NCBI RefSeq assembly: GCF_900116295.1
Contig: NZ_FPAF01000006.1
Location: forward strand, 149,496-213,495
Direction of reading: 5' to 3'
Origin: Bacillus sp. 103mf
GTDB lineage: Bacteria; Bacillota; Bacilli; Bacillales; Bacillaceae_G
DNA length: 64,000 bases
The notes below the pieces were generated by a model, which was not told the origin of the DNA, did no database searches, and saw nothing but the letters and a program-made list of their open reading frames with translations. Made by a program: the position numbers and the translations under genes. Shown here piece after piece: positions 45,130 to 54,781 of the stretch (position 1 is its first letter; the number at the start of each line of letters is the position of its first letter).

Positions 45130-45290
45130 TCACTCAGGACGTATAAGTCACTGTTATGCAAAATACAACATGACCGCGACTTGTTTTCTCTCTTTGTTTT
45201 AAACATTGAATGTGGCAGGAAAAGGCCCTGACCGCTTCTATGCACGGCCAGATGCTCTCGTCCTCCCCTAAAAAAAGTTTTTTTAACTTG
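45130..45290 (+). repeat. Family A interspersed repeat, copy A8
   Basis: ACGTATAAGTCACTGTTATG, TTTGTTTTAAACATTG, GGCCCTGACCGCTTCTATGC, ACGGCCAGATGCTCTCG, CCCCTAAAAAAAG. Confidence 0.87.
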
Positions 45291-45303
45291 TATATAGTAA
45301 TCG

Positions 45304-45342
45304 TGAAAAAAGAATCTCTAAAAACTACTTTTAGAGATTCTT
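45304..45342 (-). terminator. Terminator after the kdpD-like gene
   Basis: Minus strand: AAGAATCTCTAAAA, loop GTAGT, TTTTAGAGATTCTTTTTTC. Confidence 0.9.
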
Positions 45343-46486
45343 ATCCTCTTTGATCCGCCACAATATGAATATCAATATTCTTCGTCTGTCTCATAATTTC
45401 ATTTACAATGGAACCTTTGCGAATTTCTTCCCATCTTGTTCTTGCTGATTGTCCAAGCAAAATTTGTGTGACTTGTCGCTCTCTTGCCACCTTAATAATT
45501 GCATCTGCCGGCTTACTTCCTTTTGCTTCTTCTAATAAAAAGGTTGCATCAAATTGATTCGTTAACGCTTTCCATTCTTCAATAACTTGTTTTTTTGCTT
45601 CTGATATAGATTCAATCGTTTCTCTTTCTACATTTAGTACATATAATTCTGCATTTAAACGGTTTGCCATGCGCCATCCACGGCGAATAAGCTTTTCTGC
45701 TGTAGAACTGTACTGCACGCAAACAAGAATCTTTTCCTTTACTCCAATTGGTTCCTCAGTAAATTGACTAATTTTCTCATCCATATCATCCGCAACTTCT
45801 CGAAGTGATAATTCGCGGAGCGCCCCTAAATTATTAAGGGTAAAAAAATGATTTAAGCTCCGTTGAATTTTTTCTTCCTTATATATCTTTCCGTCCATCA
45901 ATCGTTTTCGAAGTACTTCTGGCGTTACATCCACAAGCTGAATTTCATTTGCCTTTTGTAAAATGAAGTCAGGAACGCGCTCTCTTACTTTGACTCCTGT
46001 AATTTGCTCAACAATATCGTGAACACTTTCCAAATGTTGAATATTAAATGCAGACAAAACATCAATGCCAGCATCCAATAATTCTTCCACATCCTGATAG
46101 CGTTTTTTATGTTTCGAACCAGGGATATTCGTATGGGCTAACTCATCCACAATAACAACTTGTGGTGCACGTTTTATAATTGCTTCAACATTCAGTTCTG
46201 GAAACACTTTTCCTTTATAATGAATTTCTTTTAAAGGAACCGCTTCTAAATCAGCAATCGCCTCTTCTGTTTCTTTTCGCTCATGAGTTTCGATGAGACC
46301 AATTACAACATCAATGCCTTCTTTTCGCATCTCTCTTGCATCAAAAAGCATTTTATAACTTTTTCCGACTCCAGGAGCTGCTCCGACATAAAGCTTTAAC
46401 TTCCCCCTGTTTAGTTGACGAATATATTCTAAATATTCTTCTGGCGTTCGTCTTTGAAACGTTGGCTTATAGTCATCTGCATACAT
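45341..46486 (-). CDS. kdpD: Truncated KdpD (KdpD plus USP domain, no kinase)
   Basis: 381 aa. The KdpD N-terminal domain shows Walker A GAAPGVGKS, GLIETHERKETEEA and VDELAHTNIPGSKHKKRYQDV; a universal-stress-like domain follows (about residues 240-380, VCVQYSSTAEKLIRRGWR, ILLGQSARTRWEEI). The membrane, HisKA and ATPase domains of a full KdpD (about 900 aa) are absent and no kdpE is in the window. As the USP domain of S. aureus KdpD binds c-di-AMP, this form could be a c-di-AMP or potassium sensor acting directly on KdpFABC (inference). ATG 46486 is 8 nt after AAAGGGTG. Confidence 0.9.
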   Translation of the reverse strand: MYADDYKPTFQRRTPEEYLEYIRQLNRGKLKLYVGAAPGVGKSYKMLFDAREMRKEGIDVVIGLIETHERKETEEAIADLEAVPLKEIHYKGKVFPELNVEAIIKRAPQVVIVDELAHTNIPGSKHKKRYQDVEELLDAGIDVLSAFNIQHLESVHDIVEQITGVKVRERVPDFILQKANEIQLVDVTPEVLRKRLMDGKIYKEEKIQRSLNHFFTLNNLGALRELSLREVADDMDEKISQFTEEPIGVKEKILVCVQYSSTAEKLIRRGWRMANRLNAELYVLNVERETIESISEAKKQVIEEWKALTNQFDATFLLEEAKGSKPADAIIKVARERQVTQILLGQSARTRWEEIRKGSIVNEIMRQTKNIDIHIVADQRG

Positions 46487-46512
46487 TACAAATGCACCCT
46501 TTCCGACCAAAC

Positions 46513-46552
46513 AATGCTACCTCAATCTAAACGATTGAGGTAGCATTGTTAT
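46513..46552 (-). terminator. Hairpin between kdpC and kdpD
   Basis: AATGCTACCTCAATC, loop, GATTGAGGTAGCATT: a perfect 15-bp stem in the gap between kdpC and kdpD with little T tail. It may attenuate kdpD expression or mark the operon end. Confidence 0.75.
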
Positions 46553-47139
46553 TATTTAATCATTTTTTGTAATTCTACATTTAACTTCAACACGTTGACA
46601 CGATCTTCTCCAAATAACCCAAGTGCTTGCCCTTCTGTTTGCGATTCAATCAGCTTATTAATTTCTTCTTTCGGAATATTCGTTATTTTAGAGATACGAT
46701 CTACTTGTACGTAAGCCGATTGTGGGCTAATATCTGGATCTAATCCTGAACCTGAATTCGTTACTAAATCCATCGGAACTTCCGTAACAGGAACTTCCCG
46801 ATTTTCCTTCTTCCAATTTTCCACACTTTCTTCTACACGTTTTACTAAATCTGGATTGGACGGTGCATAGTTATTAGATCCAGATGCTTCTGACTTATAT
46901 TCTATACTAGAGACACGTCCATGAAAATAACGTGGGTCTGTAAAATTTTGACCAATTAATTTCGAACCAATGACTTCATTGTTTTCATTATATATAAGGC
47001 TCCCGTCTGCATTATCTTTCATGACCGCTTGTGCAATTCCTGTAACTAGCAGTGGATATATAAGCCCGCATATAACAAGAAATGTAAAGGTTACACGAAT
47101 GACAGGTGAAAGTATCTTTTGTTTTTCAAACATTTTCAT
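46552..47139 (-). CDS. kdpC: Potassium-transporting ATPase subunit KdpC
   Basis: 195 aa; one N-terminal span then the periplasm-side domain with [46 protein letters not shown], all diagnostic of KdpC. It stabilises KdpB with ATP. An ATG two codons in (47133) is also possible. 12 nt after kdpB. Confidence 0.96.
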   Translation of the reverse strand: MKMFEKQKILSPVIRVTFTFLVICGLIYPLLVTGIAQAVMKDNADGSLIYNENNEVIGSKLIGQNFTDPRYFHGRVSSIEYKSEASGSNNYAPSNPDLVKRVEESVENWKKENREVPVTEVPMDLVTNSGSGLDPDISPQSAYVQVDRISKITNIPKEEINKLIESQTEGQALGLFGEDRVNVLKLNVELQKMIK

Positions 47140-47151
47140 TTCCCCTTTTCT

Positions 47152-49251
47152 TTAAATAAACAATCCGACAATCATGTCAATCAGCTTAATGCCGACGAAC
47201 GGAACAATGACTCCACCAAGTCCGTAAATAAATAGGTTACGTCCTAACAATGCATTAGAACTCATCGGTTTATAAGCAATCCCTCTCATCGCTAGCGGAA
47301 TAAGCATCGGGATAATAATCGCGTTAAAGATAAGCGCTGATAAAATCGCTGATAGCGGTGAATGTAATTTCATCACGTTCAGAGCTTCCATTTGCGGAAT
47401 TGCCAATGTAAACATCGCTGGGATAATCGCAAAGTATTTCGCAATATCATTTGCGATACTAAATGTTGTTAGCGCACCGCGTGTCATTAATAACTGCTTA
47501 CCAATCCCTACAACCTCAATAATTTTCGTTGGGTTTGAATCTAAATCAATCATATTTGCTGCTTCTTTCGCTGCAGCTGTACCACTATTCATCGCCAGAC
47601 CAACATCCGCTTGCGCTAAAGCTGGTGCATCATTTGTACCATCACCTGTCATCGCAACAAGCTTTCCTTTGTCTTGCTCTGCTTTAATGACCGCAATTTT
47701 ATCTTCTGGTTTACATTCTGCAACAAATTCATCTACACCAGCTTCTTTCGCAATGGTTGCGGCAGTAAGCGGGTTATCACCTGTACACATTACCGTTTTA
47801 ATCCCCATTTGACGAAGCTGTTCAAATCGTTCGCGCATACCTGGTTTTACAGTATCTTTTAAATAAATTAATCCGTAAATACGATCATTCGCTGCAACTG
47901 CAAGCGGTGTACCGCCTTCTTTTGCAATTAAATCCGCTTTTTGATTTAAGTCTTTCGGAACTGTACCGCCTTGCGATTGTACCCATTCAATCACAGCGCC
48001 AACCGCACCTTTTCGTACTTTTACACCATCCGTTAAGTCCACACCACTCATACGTGTCTCAGCTTTAAAGGGAACAAACTCACCTTGTTCAGCAAGTGTA
48101 CCGTTATAAGAGAGTGCTTTTGATTGTACGTATTCAATAACCGAGCGTCCTTCTGGCGTCTCATCTAACACAGAGCTAAGCGCTGCCCATTTTGCAACTT
48201 GTTCAATTGTTTCATTTCCTACTGGTAAAAGCGTATGTGCCATACGATTACCAAATGTAATTGTACCTGTTTTATCTAAAATAATTGTGTTAATATCACC
48301 AGCTGCTTCCACCGCTTTACCACTCATCGCTAACACGTTAAACTTCGTTACACGGTCCATACCTGCAATCCCAATTGCGGATAACAAACCACCAATTGTT
48401 GTTGGAATTAAACAAACAAGAAGTGCAACGAGTATAGATGTATCAATTTGAAAACCAAGATAATTCGTAAAGATCGGCAATGTCACAACAACGATTAAGA
48501 AAATAAGTGTTAAACTCATTAAGACCGTATTAAGAGCAATTTCATTTGGTGTTTTTTGACGAGATGCCCCTTCTACTAAAGAAATCATTTTATCTAAGAA
48601 AGATTCACCAGGATTACTTGTAATTCGAATTGTAATTTCATCACTTACCACCATTGTTCCGCCTGTAACGGAGCAAAAATCGCCGCCAGCCTCTTTCATA
48701 ACTGGTGCGGATTCCCCTGTAATAGCTGATTCATCAACAGACGCTAAACCTCGGATGACTTCTCCATCACTAGGAATCATTTCACCTTGTTTTACAAGAA
48801 CAACATCACCTTTTTTTAGTTCAGTTGCTGAAACTCTAGCAACACTTCCATTTTCTTTTATTACATTTGCAAATACATCTTTTTTCGATTGTTTTAAAGA
48901 ATCAGCTTGTGCTTTCCCGCGTCCTTCTGCTAATGCTTCTGCAAAATTAGCAAACAAAACAGTGAATAAAAGAATAAGAGAAACCGTTATATTGAACCAC
49001 CCTGGGATACTACTAGATCCATTAGGTAAAAATGATAAAATTAATGTTAGGAAAAACCCAATTTCTACCACGAACATAATCGGATTTTTTACCATCACTC
49101 GTGGATTCAATTTTGTAAAAGCTTCTTTTATCGCATGTGTAATAATGTCACGATCCATCGTTTTTGCTTGTCTCACTTCATTTTCGACTGCCGTTTTTGG
49201 CGATACAATCGATTGATTCGGTTGTTTATCTTTTACCACTACAGGTTTCAT
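47152..49251 (-). CDS. kdpB: Potassium-transporting P-type ATPase subunit KdpB
   Basis: 699 aa P-type ATPase. Phosphorylation motif [15 protein letters not shown] loop [10 protein letters not shown], hinge [21 protein letters not shown], and seven spans. Subunit of the high-affinity K+ pump KdpFABC. Second ATG at 49251 chosen because GGAGGG is 6 nt upstream; the first ATG at 49254 is only 3 nt away and equally in frame. Confidence 0.97.
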   Translation of the reverse strand: MKPVVVKDKQPNQSIVSPKTAVENEVRQAKTMDRDIITHAIKEAFTKLNPRVMVKNPIMFVVEIGFFLTLILSFLPNGSSSIPGWFNITVSLILLFTVLFANFAEALAEGRGKAQADSLKQSKKDVFANVIKENGSVARVSATELKKGDVVLVKQGEMIPSDGEVIRGLASVDESAITGESAPVMKEAGGDFCSVTGGTMVVSDEITIRITSNPGESFLDKMISLVEGASRQKTPNEIALNTVLMSLTLIFLIVVVTLPIFTNYLGFQIDTSILVALLVCLIPTTIGGLLSAIGIAGMDRVTKFNVLAMSGKAVEAAGDINTIILDKTGTITFGNRMAHTLLPVGNETIEQVAKWAALSSVLDETPEGRSVIEYVQSKALSYNGTLAEQGEFVPFKAETRMSGVDLTDGVKVRKGAVGAVIEWVQSQGGTVPKDLNQKADLIAKEGGTPLAVAANDRIYGLIYLKDTVKPGMRERFEQLRQMGIKTVMCTGDNPLTAATIAKEAGVDEFVAECKPEDKIAVIKAEQDKGKLVAMTGDGTNDAPALAQADVGLAMNSGTAAAKEAANMIDLDSNPTKIIEVVGIGKQLLMTRGALTTFSIANDIAKYFAIIPAMFTLAIPQMEALNVMKLHSPLSAILSALIFNAIIIPMLIPLAMRGIAYKPMSSNALLGRNLFIYGLGGVIVPFVGIKLIDMIVGLFI

Positions 49252-49264
49252 CATGTACCCTCCA

Positions 49265-50932
49265 TTACTTCAATGTAAGAAATTCCGCAATTGGTCCTAA
49301 CACTAGCATTGGGAAGAACGTTAATGCTCCAACAATTACAATTGTTCCAATGAAAATGCCGCCAAATAAACTATTATCTGTTCGGAATGTTCCGATTGTT
49401 TCTGGTACTACCGTTTTTTCTTTTAATGAAGCCGCTACAGCCAGCATTGTAATTAAACTGAAATAACGTCCTAAGAACATCACGATACCAGTCGTAATAT
49501 TCCAAAATGCTGTATTGTCTGCTAAACCTTCAAAACCTGAACCGTTATTAGCTGCCGAAGAAGTATATTCATATACAACTTGTGTCAAACCGTGAAAACC
49601 GGAGTTTGAAATTGCATCTGTTCCAAAATGAGTTGAAAGAGCTAATGCTGAAAATCCTAAAATAAGTAAAGGATGGAATAGTATTGTTACTGCAATCAAT
49701 TTCATTTCCTTTCCTTCAATCTTTTTCCCTAAAAATTCTGGTGTACGTCCAACCATTAATCCCGATATAAAGACCGCGATAATCGCGTACATAATAATAT
49801 TAATAAATCCTGCACCAACCCCGCCGTATACTGTATTTAACATCATGTTTACAAGTGGTACGAGTCCTCCGATTGGTGTCAACGTATCATGCATTGTATC
49901 AACAGCACCTGTTTCCGCTGCAGTTGTTACTGTTGCGTATAGTGAAGAAAATACTGTTCCAAAGCGGACTTCTTTTCCTTCTAAGCTGCCTTGGGTATGC
50001 TGCATTCCCATTTCATTTAACGCTGGGTTTCCATGTAACTCTGACGTTACAATTGTTGCAAATCCCATTAAAAATACGATGAATAAAGAAACGAAAAGAA
50101 CGCGTCCTTGTTTTTTATTCCCTACCATTCTTCCATATGTGAATGGTAAAGCTGTTGGTAACAGCATCATAAGCATCATTTGTAAAATGTTACTGATTTG
50201 ACCTGGGTTTTCAAATGGATGCGTTGAATTTGCCCCGAAAAATCCTCCGCCGTTGTTCCCTAATTCCTTAATAGAAACGAAAGAAGCAACCGGACCACGT
50301 AATATACTTTGTTTCACACCTTCAATTGTATGAGCTGTAACCGCTCCTTCTAACGTTTGCGGTACACCAAGCGCAACGAAGATCAATGCTGCTATAAATG
50401 CAATTGGAAGAAAAACTCTCGTTAAAGCACGTGTAAAATCTACGAAGAAATTTCCAAGTTCTTTCCCTGCTAAACCTCTTATAAAAGCCATTACAATTGC
50501 TAATGTTGTTGCCGGTGCTGTAAACATTAAAAACGTAATTCCGATTAATTGTGATAAGTACGAAACACCATTTTCACCGCTGTAATGCTGTAAATTTGTA
50601 TCTGCCATAAAACTAATCGCTGTATTAAAAGCGAGTGTAGGTTCCATCCCCTCAACATGAGCTGGATTTAATGGCAATACACCTTGTAGGCGAAGTATGA
50701 AATAGACAACAACAATCATAAATCCATTAAGCGCAACTAATGATAATGCGTATTGCTTCCAACTCTGGTTATAAGGTTTCACACCGGAAATTTTAAAAAT
50801 AATATTTTCAAAAGGTCCAAACACTTTATCCAATTTGCTATTCCCTTGAAACGCCTTCTCTAAATAAATCCCGGTTGGCTTTGCAACAAGAACAAATAAT
50901 AACATTGTGACCAAAACGGCAATCCAAATCAT
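49265..50932 (-). CDS. kdpA: Potassium-transporting ATPase subunit KdpA
   Basis: 555 aa ion-channel-like subunit with four repeated P-loops; filter regions visible in [44 protein letters not shown] and [16 protein letters not shown] upstream. Follows kdpF by 19 nt. Confidence 0.97.
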   Translation of the reverse strand: MIWIAVLVTMLLFVLVAKPTGIYLEKAFQGNSKLDKVFGPFENIIFKISGVKPYNQSWKQYALSLVALNGFMIVVVYFILRLQGVLPLNPAHVEGMEPTLAFNTAISFMADTNLQHYSGENGVSYLSQLIGITFLMFTAPATTLAIVMAFIRGLAGKELGNFFVDFTRALTRVFLPIAFIAALIFVALGVPQTLEGAVTAHTIEGVKQSILRGPVASFVSIKELGNNGGGFFGANSTHPFENPGQISNILQMMLMMLLPTALPFTYGRMVGNKKQGRVLFVSLFIVFLMGFATIVTSELHGNPALNEMGMQHTQGSLEGKEVRFGTVFSSLYATVTTAAETGAVDTMHDTLTPIGGLVPLVNMMLNTVYGGVGAGFINIIMYAIIAVFISGLMVGRTPEFLGKKIEGKEMKLIAVTILFHPLLILGFSALALSTHFGTDAISNSGFHGLTQVVYEYTSSAANNGSGFEGLADNTAFWNITTGIVMFLGRYFSLITMLAVAASLKEKTVVPETIGTFRTDNSLFGGIFIGTIVIVGALTFFPMLVLGPIAEFLTLK

Positions 50933-50951
50933 AATAAATCTTTCCTCCTAA

Positions 50952-51032
50952 TTAAAACTTTTCTGGATTTAATAGCGCATAAACTAAGTACACAGTAAGT
51001 AAGCCAACAATAATGGATACTGCAATAGTCAT
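50952..51032 (-). CDS. kdpF: Potassium-transporting ATPase subunit KdpF
   Basis: 26 aa single-span peptide ending YLVYALLNPEKF, the typical KdpF C-terminus. Its ATG overlaps the TGA of a 34-codon ORF upstream (ATGA), so the two are coupled. GAAGGGAAG serves as ribosome site. It stabilises the KdpABC complex. Confidence 0.92.
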   Translation of the reverse strand: MTIAVSIIVGLLTVYLVYALLNPEKF

Positions 51033-51133
51033 TGCTTCTTCCCTTCCTTCACAACATGATCCGACCATCCTGCAAGACCAATCATTGATCCAACTAACAC
51101 AATTAAAATTCCGATCATAGCGATATCTAACAT
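51029..51133 (-). CDS. Small membrane peptide upstream of and overlapping kdpF
   Basis: 34 aa: MLDIAMIGILIVLVGSMIGL then AGWSDHVVKEGKKQ. One hydrophobic span followed by a basic, cytoplasm-type tail. GTGAGGGATGA 5-8 nt upstream of the ATG is a good ribosome site, and the TGA overlaps the kdpF ATG by 2 nt. First gene of the kdp transcript after the riboswitch terminator. I know no name for it. It could be an extra KdpF-like subunit or a leader that sets kdpF translation. Confidence 0.65.
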   Translation of the reverse strand: MLDIAMIGILIVLVGSMIGLAGWSDHVVKEGKKQ

Positions 51134-51174
51134 AATTCATCCCTCACTAAATGTAAATTTTTTCCATAAAAAAG

Positions 51175-51215
51175 CATAAAAAAGAACACTGAGGATCTAC
51201 TCAGTGTTCGAAAAT
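51175..51215 (-). terminator. Riboswitch-controlled terminator before kdp
   Basis: Minus strand: GAACACTGAGTAGATCCTCAGTGTTC then TTTTTTAT. It lies between aptamer and first gene. Confidence 0.9.
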
Positions 51216-51243
51216 GAACAACACAAAAGTAAACCTCCTCTCC

Positions 51244-51370
51244 AAACGCTTACGAGGTTAGCTGTCGGATTCGGGCCTAAAGAGTAGCCCTACTTTCATC
51301 ATGAAAGATTCACCCCAAGTGACAATGCACAAAATTGGTTCCCCCGCTCCATTTCTGGACTCAGCGATAT
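51244..51370 (-). promoter_or_regulatory. c-di-AMP riboswitch (ydaO-yuaA class) of the kdp operon
   Basis: Minus strand: CGCTGAGTCCAGAAATGGAG, CGGGGGAACCAATTTTGTGC, ACTTGGGGTGAATC, GTAGGGCTACTC, CCCGAATCCGACAGCTAACC, TCGTAAGCG, the conserved patches of the ydaO class in order. A terminator follows, so high c-di-AMP should shut off the K+ pump (known behaviour of the class). Confidence 0.95.
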
Positions 51371-51604
51371 CAGGTTGTTTTCTGGAAATTTTATGAACAA
51401 TTTATGAATGTAAATATACTCCTCTAAATTTCACTTGTAAAGAGGTAAAATAGCTAAAATATAAAAGTATAAGACCTTTTAAACGCTTACATTAAGGATA
51501 AATACATCTTTATCATCTTTTTTCTTTTATTTTCTTCTTTTTTCATTATGTATACGTTCTTTTGCAAATAAAAAAAGAAGATTATCTCTAAAAATCAAAT
51601 TTAA

Positions 51605-51745
51605 CTTCCAGGCATATGAGTCAAATACAGTATAACCTGCTCTTCTCTTTTTGTTTGAAACCTCGCTCGTGGCACAAAAAGGCCCTGACCGCTTCTATGC
51701 ACGGCCAGAGCCTCTCGCCCTTCCTAAAAAATGCAGTTTTATACC
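51605..51745 (+). repeat. Family A interspersed repeat, copy A9
   Basis: GCATATGAGTCAAATACAG, TTTGTTTGAAACCTCG, GGCCCTGACCGCTTCTATGC, ACGGCCAGAGCCTCTCGCC, TTCCTAAAAAATG. First of a tandem pair. Confidence 0.87.
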
Positions 51746-51749
51746 GTTT

Positions 51750-51915
51750 TTTCAACATAAACATCACTGCCACGCTGAATAAAAAAGGGCCACTACTTGC
51801 TTGCTCCCTCTGTTTTACAACTCGCTCGTGGCACAAAAAAGCTCTGACCGCTTCTACGCACGGCCAGGTGCTCTCGCCCACCTAAAAAAAGAGGTTTTTA
51901 TACTAGTTTTTCAAT
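51750..51915 (+). repeat. Family A interspersed repeat, copy A10 (tandem with A9)
   Basis: ATAAACATCACTGCCACGC, CTGTTTTACAACTCGCTCG, GCTCTGACCGCTTCTACGC, ACGGCCAGGTGCTCTCGCC, CACCTAAAAAAAG. Both A9 and A10 end with TTTTATAC then TTTTTCAA, so the boundary is repeated. Confidence 0.87.
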
Positions 51916-51940
51916 TCATATTGATAGATAACCTTCGAAA

Positions 51941-52177
51941 CTATAAAAAAGACCGTAAGTTACGACCTCGAATATATACTTGCACCAATTCTGCATGTCG
52001 CTTCTCATATTCGATAATGTCTTGTTCTAAATATAAACGGATATCTTCTGGCGGAAGAATCACATATGGCTTCGGAAAGAATGGATCATGTTCTGCTAAT
52101 TCATGTACTCGTTCTAACGATACTGCCCAGCGCCTTGCTAATTCACGGCACAATAATACTTTCATCGCTTCTCTCAT
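51941..52177 (-). CDS. Small winged-HTH-like protein in a c-di-AMP-riboswitch operon
   Basis: 78 aa: LLCRELARRWAVSLERVHEL looks like a helix-turn-helix of the excisionase/MerR type and is followed by FPKPYVILPPEDIRLYLEQD, a wing-like part, then a charged helix. DNA binding is inference. GGAGG lies 8 nt upstream of the ATG, 17 nt after the end of the upstream gene, so the two form one operon under the riboswitch at 52702-52826. No named family recognised. Confidence 0.7.
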   Translation of the reverse strand: MREAMKVLLCRELARRWAVSLERVHELAEHDPFFPKPYVILPPEDIRLYLEQDIIEYEKRHAELVQVYIRGRNLRSFL

Positions 52178-52194
52178 ATCCGATTCCTCCGCCC

Positions 52195-52596
52195 CTACTC
52201 TAAAGTCAAAAACGAAATATTATCACAAGTTGTAAACACCACTAACTTAATGCCAATCGTTTCATAGAGGTGCTTGGGATATTGTTTATTTCGCGTGACA
52301 ACTGTAATAGGCGCGGTAAAAGAAGAGCGAATACGTTCAGCGAAGAAGCTAATTGTAGACAATTCATCTCCTAGTAAAATCGCTTTTTTAGCTCCTTTGC
52401 ATATGTTCACAATCATGCTCGGATCATCCGGACAGCAATATGCTTGTTGAAATCCACATGCTTTCACTTCACTTACCACATACTCACTCGCTGCAAAAAT
52501 GACCATTTCACTTTGAAACGGTACTAAATCCTTTAAACTCTTTACTTTCGCAGCTTCTCCTACACAAATGAGCGTGTACTCTTTTTCTGCATCCAT
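52195..52596 (-). CDS. RCK/TrkA-N-like protein under a c-di-AMP riboswitch (uncharacterised)
   Basis: 133 aa, soluble. The pattern SEMVIFAASEYVVSEVKACG, FQQAYCCPDD, GAKKAILLGDELSTISFFAERIR, ITVVTRNKQYPKHLYETIGI and LVVFTT has the alternating strand/helix rhythm of RCK nucleotide-binding domains of K+ transporters, though the glycine-rich loop is weak. Family assignment is inference. ATG 52596 is 9 nt after AAGGAGG; the ATG at 52605 abuts it. The c-di-AMP aptamer and the kdp neighbourhood suggest a role in K+ or osmotic control. Confidence 0.68.
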   Translation of the reverse strand: MDAEKEYTLICVGEAAKVKSLKDLVPFQSEMVIFAASEYVVSEVKACGFQQAYCCPDDPSMIVNICKGAKKAILLGDELSTISFFAERIRSSFTAPITVVTRNKQYPKHLYETIGIKLVVFTTCDNISFLTLE

Positions 52597-52616
52597 GCAC
52601 TGCATCCTCCTTCACA

Positions 52617-52650
52617 TAAAAGAATTTTTAAGTATAGATTAAAATTCTCT
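52617..52650 (-). terminator. Putative riboswitch terminator before the RCK-like gene
   Basis: Minus strand: AGAATTTTAATCTATACTTAAAAATTCT followed by TTTATG. AT-rich stem, modest strength, correctly placed between aptamer and gene. Confidence 0.55.
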
Positions 52651-52701
52651 TATACTAGTCGGACCGATGAATTGCTGTATTCACTTGCACCATCCTCTCT
52701 C

Positions 52702-52826
52702 AACACGCTTACGGAGTTAGCTGTCGGATTCGGGCTTTGAGAGTAGCCCTACCTTCGAAAAAGGATTCACCCCAAGTGACAATGCACAAAGTTGGTTCCC
52801 CCGCTCCAAAGTCTGGATTAAGCGTT
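52702..52826 (-). promoter_or_regulatory. Second c-di-AMP riboswitch (ydaO-yuaA class)
   Basis: Minus strand: CGCTTAATCCAGACTTTGGAG, CGGGGGAACCAACTTTGTGC, ACTTGGGGTGAATC, GTAGGGCTACTC, CCCGAATCCGACAGCTAAC, CGTAAGCG. The same class as the kdp aptamer 1.4 kb away; it precedes the two-gene RCK/HTH operon. Confidence 0.95.
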
Positions 52827-52883
52827 CTTAAAAATAGATTCTGGCTGATATATTACTCCTAATTTTGGAAAAAGTAAATATAA

Positions 52884-52916
52884 AAAAAAGCCAATTTTTT
52901 TAATTGACTTTTCTAA
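52884..52916 (-). terminator. Terminator of the thi operon
   Basis: Minus strand: AAAAGTCAATT, loop, AATTGGCTTTTTTTT. Confidence 0.8.
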
Positions 52917-52928
52917 GAATATACATAT

Positions 52929-53741
52929 TTATGCATGTACATTTCTACGTCCATACGCAAAATGGTTCGTTGGTCCGTGACCGCTGCCTATGTTCAGCTC
53001 ATCTTCAATTGCTATACTAATAAAGTTCTTCGCTTCCCGAACTGCATCTGCAATTTCGTAACCTTTCGCGAGTCCTGCTGTTACAGCTGCGGCAAACGTA
53101 CAACCACTTCCATGTGTTTGTATAGAAGCAATCCGTTTACTTCTATACCCTATAAACACATTTCCATCAAACAATAAGTCAATTACTTCATTTCTTTGGT
53201 AAGCTGCATGTCCGCCTTTCATAACGACAAACTTTGCACCTAAATCATGCAGCATCTTCGCCGCTTCTTTACTGTCTTCAATCGTATGAATCTTCATTCC
53301 TGTTAATACTTCTGCTTCAGGAACATTCGGCGTAATTACCGTTGCAAGCGGCAATAAATGTTCTTGTAATGCCAAAACAGCTTCTTGTTGTAATAACGAT
53401 GCTCCGCCTTTTGCGATCATAACAGGGTCTAGTACAATATTATTCCATGAAAATGATTTAATATTTTCAGCTACGATTTTAATAATTTCACTACTAAATA
53501 ACATCCCTAGTTTCACTGCATCTGGCGTTAAATCCGTACCGATAGAATGTAACTGCTTTTCAATTCCTTCTACAGGAACAGGATACACCCCTTGTACACC
53601 AAGCGTATTTTGAGCCGTAATCGCTGTAATAGCTGTCATTCCGTACACACCGAGCTCTTGAAATGTTTTTAAATCTGCTTGAATCCCCGCACCGCCGCCG
53701 CTATCGGAGCCAGCAATCGTTAATGCTTTATTCACTCTCAT
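52929..53741 (-). CDS. thiD: Hydroxymethylpyrimidine/phosphomethylpyrimidine kinase ThiD
   Basis: 270 aa, cytoplasmic kinase acting twice on HMP to give HMP-PP. ALTIAGSDSGGGAGIQADLKTF, LDPVMIAKGGASLL, and the anion-hole/catalytic GSGCTFAAAVTAGLAKG motif are present. ATG 53741 follows AAAGGGTGA by about 6 nt; a GTG at 53750 overlaps that site. Last gene of the operon. Confidence 0.95.
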   Translation of the reverse strand: MRVNKALTIAGSDSGGGAGIQADLKTFQELGVYGMTAITAITAQNTLGVQGVYPVPVEGIEKQLHSIGTDLTPDAVKLGMLFSSEIIKIVAENIKSFSWNNIVLDPVMIAKGGASLLQQEAVLALQEHLLPLATVITPNVPEAEVLTGMKIHTIEDSKEAAKMLHDLGAKFVVMKGGHAAYQRNEVIDLLFDGNVFIGYRSKRIASIQTHGSGCTFAAAVTAGLAKGYEIADAVREAKNFISIAIEDELNIGSGHGPTNHFAYGRRNVHA

Positions 53742-53755
53742 TTCACTCACCCTTT

Positions 53756-54781
53756 TTAACCAAAATATCGATGATAAATCGTTTTTGCTTCCGCTATATC
53801 CTTTGTCCCATGCACAAGCACACGGCCGTCTTGAAATGCTACTAACCGTTTATTCTCAACAGAAAACGATAATAAATACGGATTCACTGTTAAATCCGTT
53901 ACACGGTTTTGCAGCAGATTTTTATACATAGACAAATGAATATGCTCTTTATGCGGCGGACGAATTTGTACTGTATTTCTACCGCATAAAACAGCCGCCC
54001 TGGAAGTATTCTCCTTGCTTAAATACGGATAAACAGCTTCTTCTCCGCACGATAAGCAGTACTTGTTTCGCAACTTTTGTACATTCATGCATGAATATTC
54101 ATTTTTCCACACATCAAATGACACAAGCCCCTCACGAAGTGCCTCGTAATCTTCTACTAAAATCTTTAATGCTTCCGCAACTTGATGTGAGACAACAATA
54201 GATACAGCAGGCGAAATAATCCCCGCTGTATCACATGTCGCTCCCCCAAGCGGTATCGACTGCAATAAACAAGATAGGCACGGCGTCTTTCCTGGTAAAA
54301 TCGTATAAGAAAGACCGTAACTCCCAACACAAGCTCCATAAATCCATGGAATAGAATGCTTTTGCGATATATCATTTACAATAAACCGTGTCTCAAAGTT
54401 ATCTGTTGCATCAATAATGAGATTTACACCTGTGACAAGTTCTTCTAGCTCTTCTGCTGTTACATCTTGCACATAAGTTTCTACAACTACATCACTATTA
54501 ATGGCTTGTAAACGCCGCTTAGCTGCCACTGCTTTTGGTAAATGATTTTCTACATCTGCCTCACAATATAACTGTTGGCGCTGCAGATTACTCCAGTCAA
54601 TGTAATCACGGTCAACAATCGTCACTTTGCCAACTCCAGCGCGAACGAGCATCTCTGCATTTGCACTACCAAGCGCTCCCACGCCGATAATAAGTACATG
54701 TTTTTCTCTTATTTTGTTCTGCCCTTCTTCCCCAATTGGAGAGAACAATACTTGACGGGAATATCGGCTATTCAAGAACAC
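53756..54781 (-). CDS. thiF: Sulfur-carrier adenylyltransferase ThiF
   Basis: 341 aa E1-like enzyme that adenylates the ThiS C-terminus. ATP loop [37 protein letters not shown] pairs CLSCLL and CLSCGEE for zinc. The C-terminal ~80 residues extend beyond ordinary ThiF and look like a separate rhodanese- or unknown-type tail without a clear active Cys. Start codon uncertain: GTG 54781 or TTG 54775. Overlaps thiG by 14 nt. Confidence 0.92.
   Translation of the reverse strand: MFLNSRYSRQVLFSPIGEEGQNKIREKHVLIIGVGALGSANAEMLVRAGVGKVTIVDRDYIDWSNLQRQQLYCEADVENHLPKAVAAKRRLQAINSDVVVETYVQDVTAEELEELVTGVNLIIDATDNFETRFIVNDISQKHSIPWIYGACVGSYGLSYTILPGKTPCLSCLLQSIPLGGATCDTAGIISPAVSIVVSHQVAEALKILVEDYEALREGLVSFDVWKNEYSCMNVQKLRNKYCLSCGEEAVYPYLSKENTSRAAVLCGRNTVQIRPPHKEHIHLSMYKNLLQNRVTDLTVNPYLLSFSVENKRLVAFQDGRVLVHGTKDIAEAKTIYHRYFG

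Noticed and set aside
51478-51491. cre-like TGTAAGCGTTTAAA upstream of the kdp riboswitch
   Set aside because: One fixed position of the consensus is wrong and there is no carbon-related reason for control of kdp.
51616-51885. ORFs of 86-89 codons on both strands
   Set aside because: They translate the tandem family A repeats (the phrase SWHKKALTAS is repeated), not a gene.
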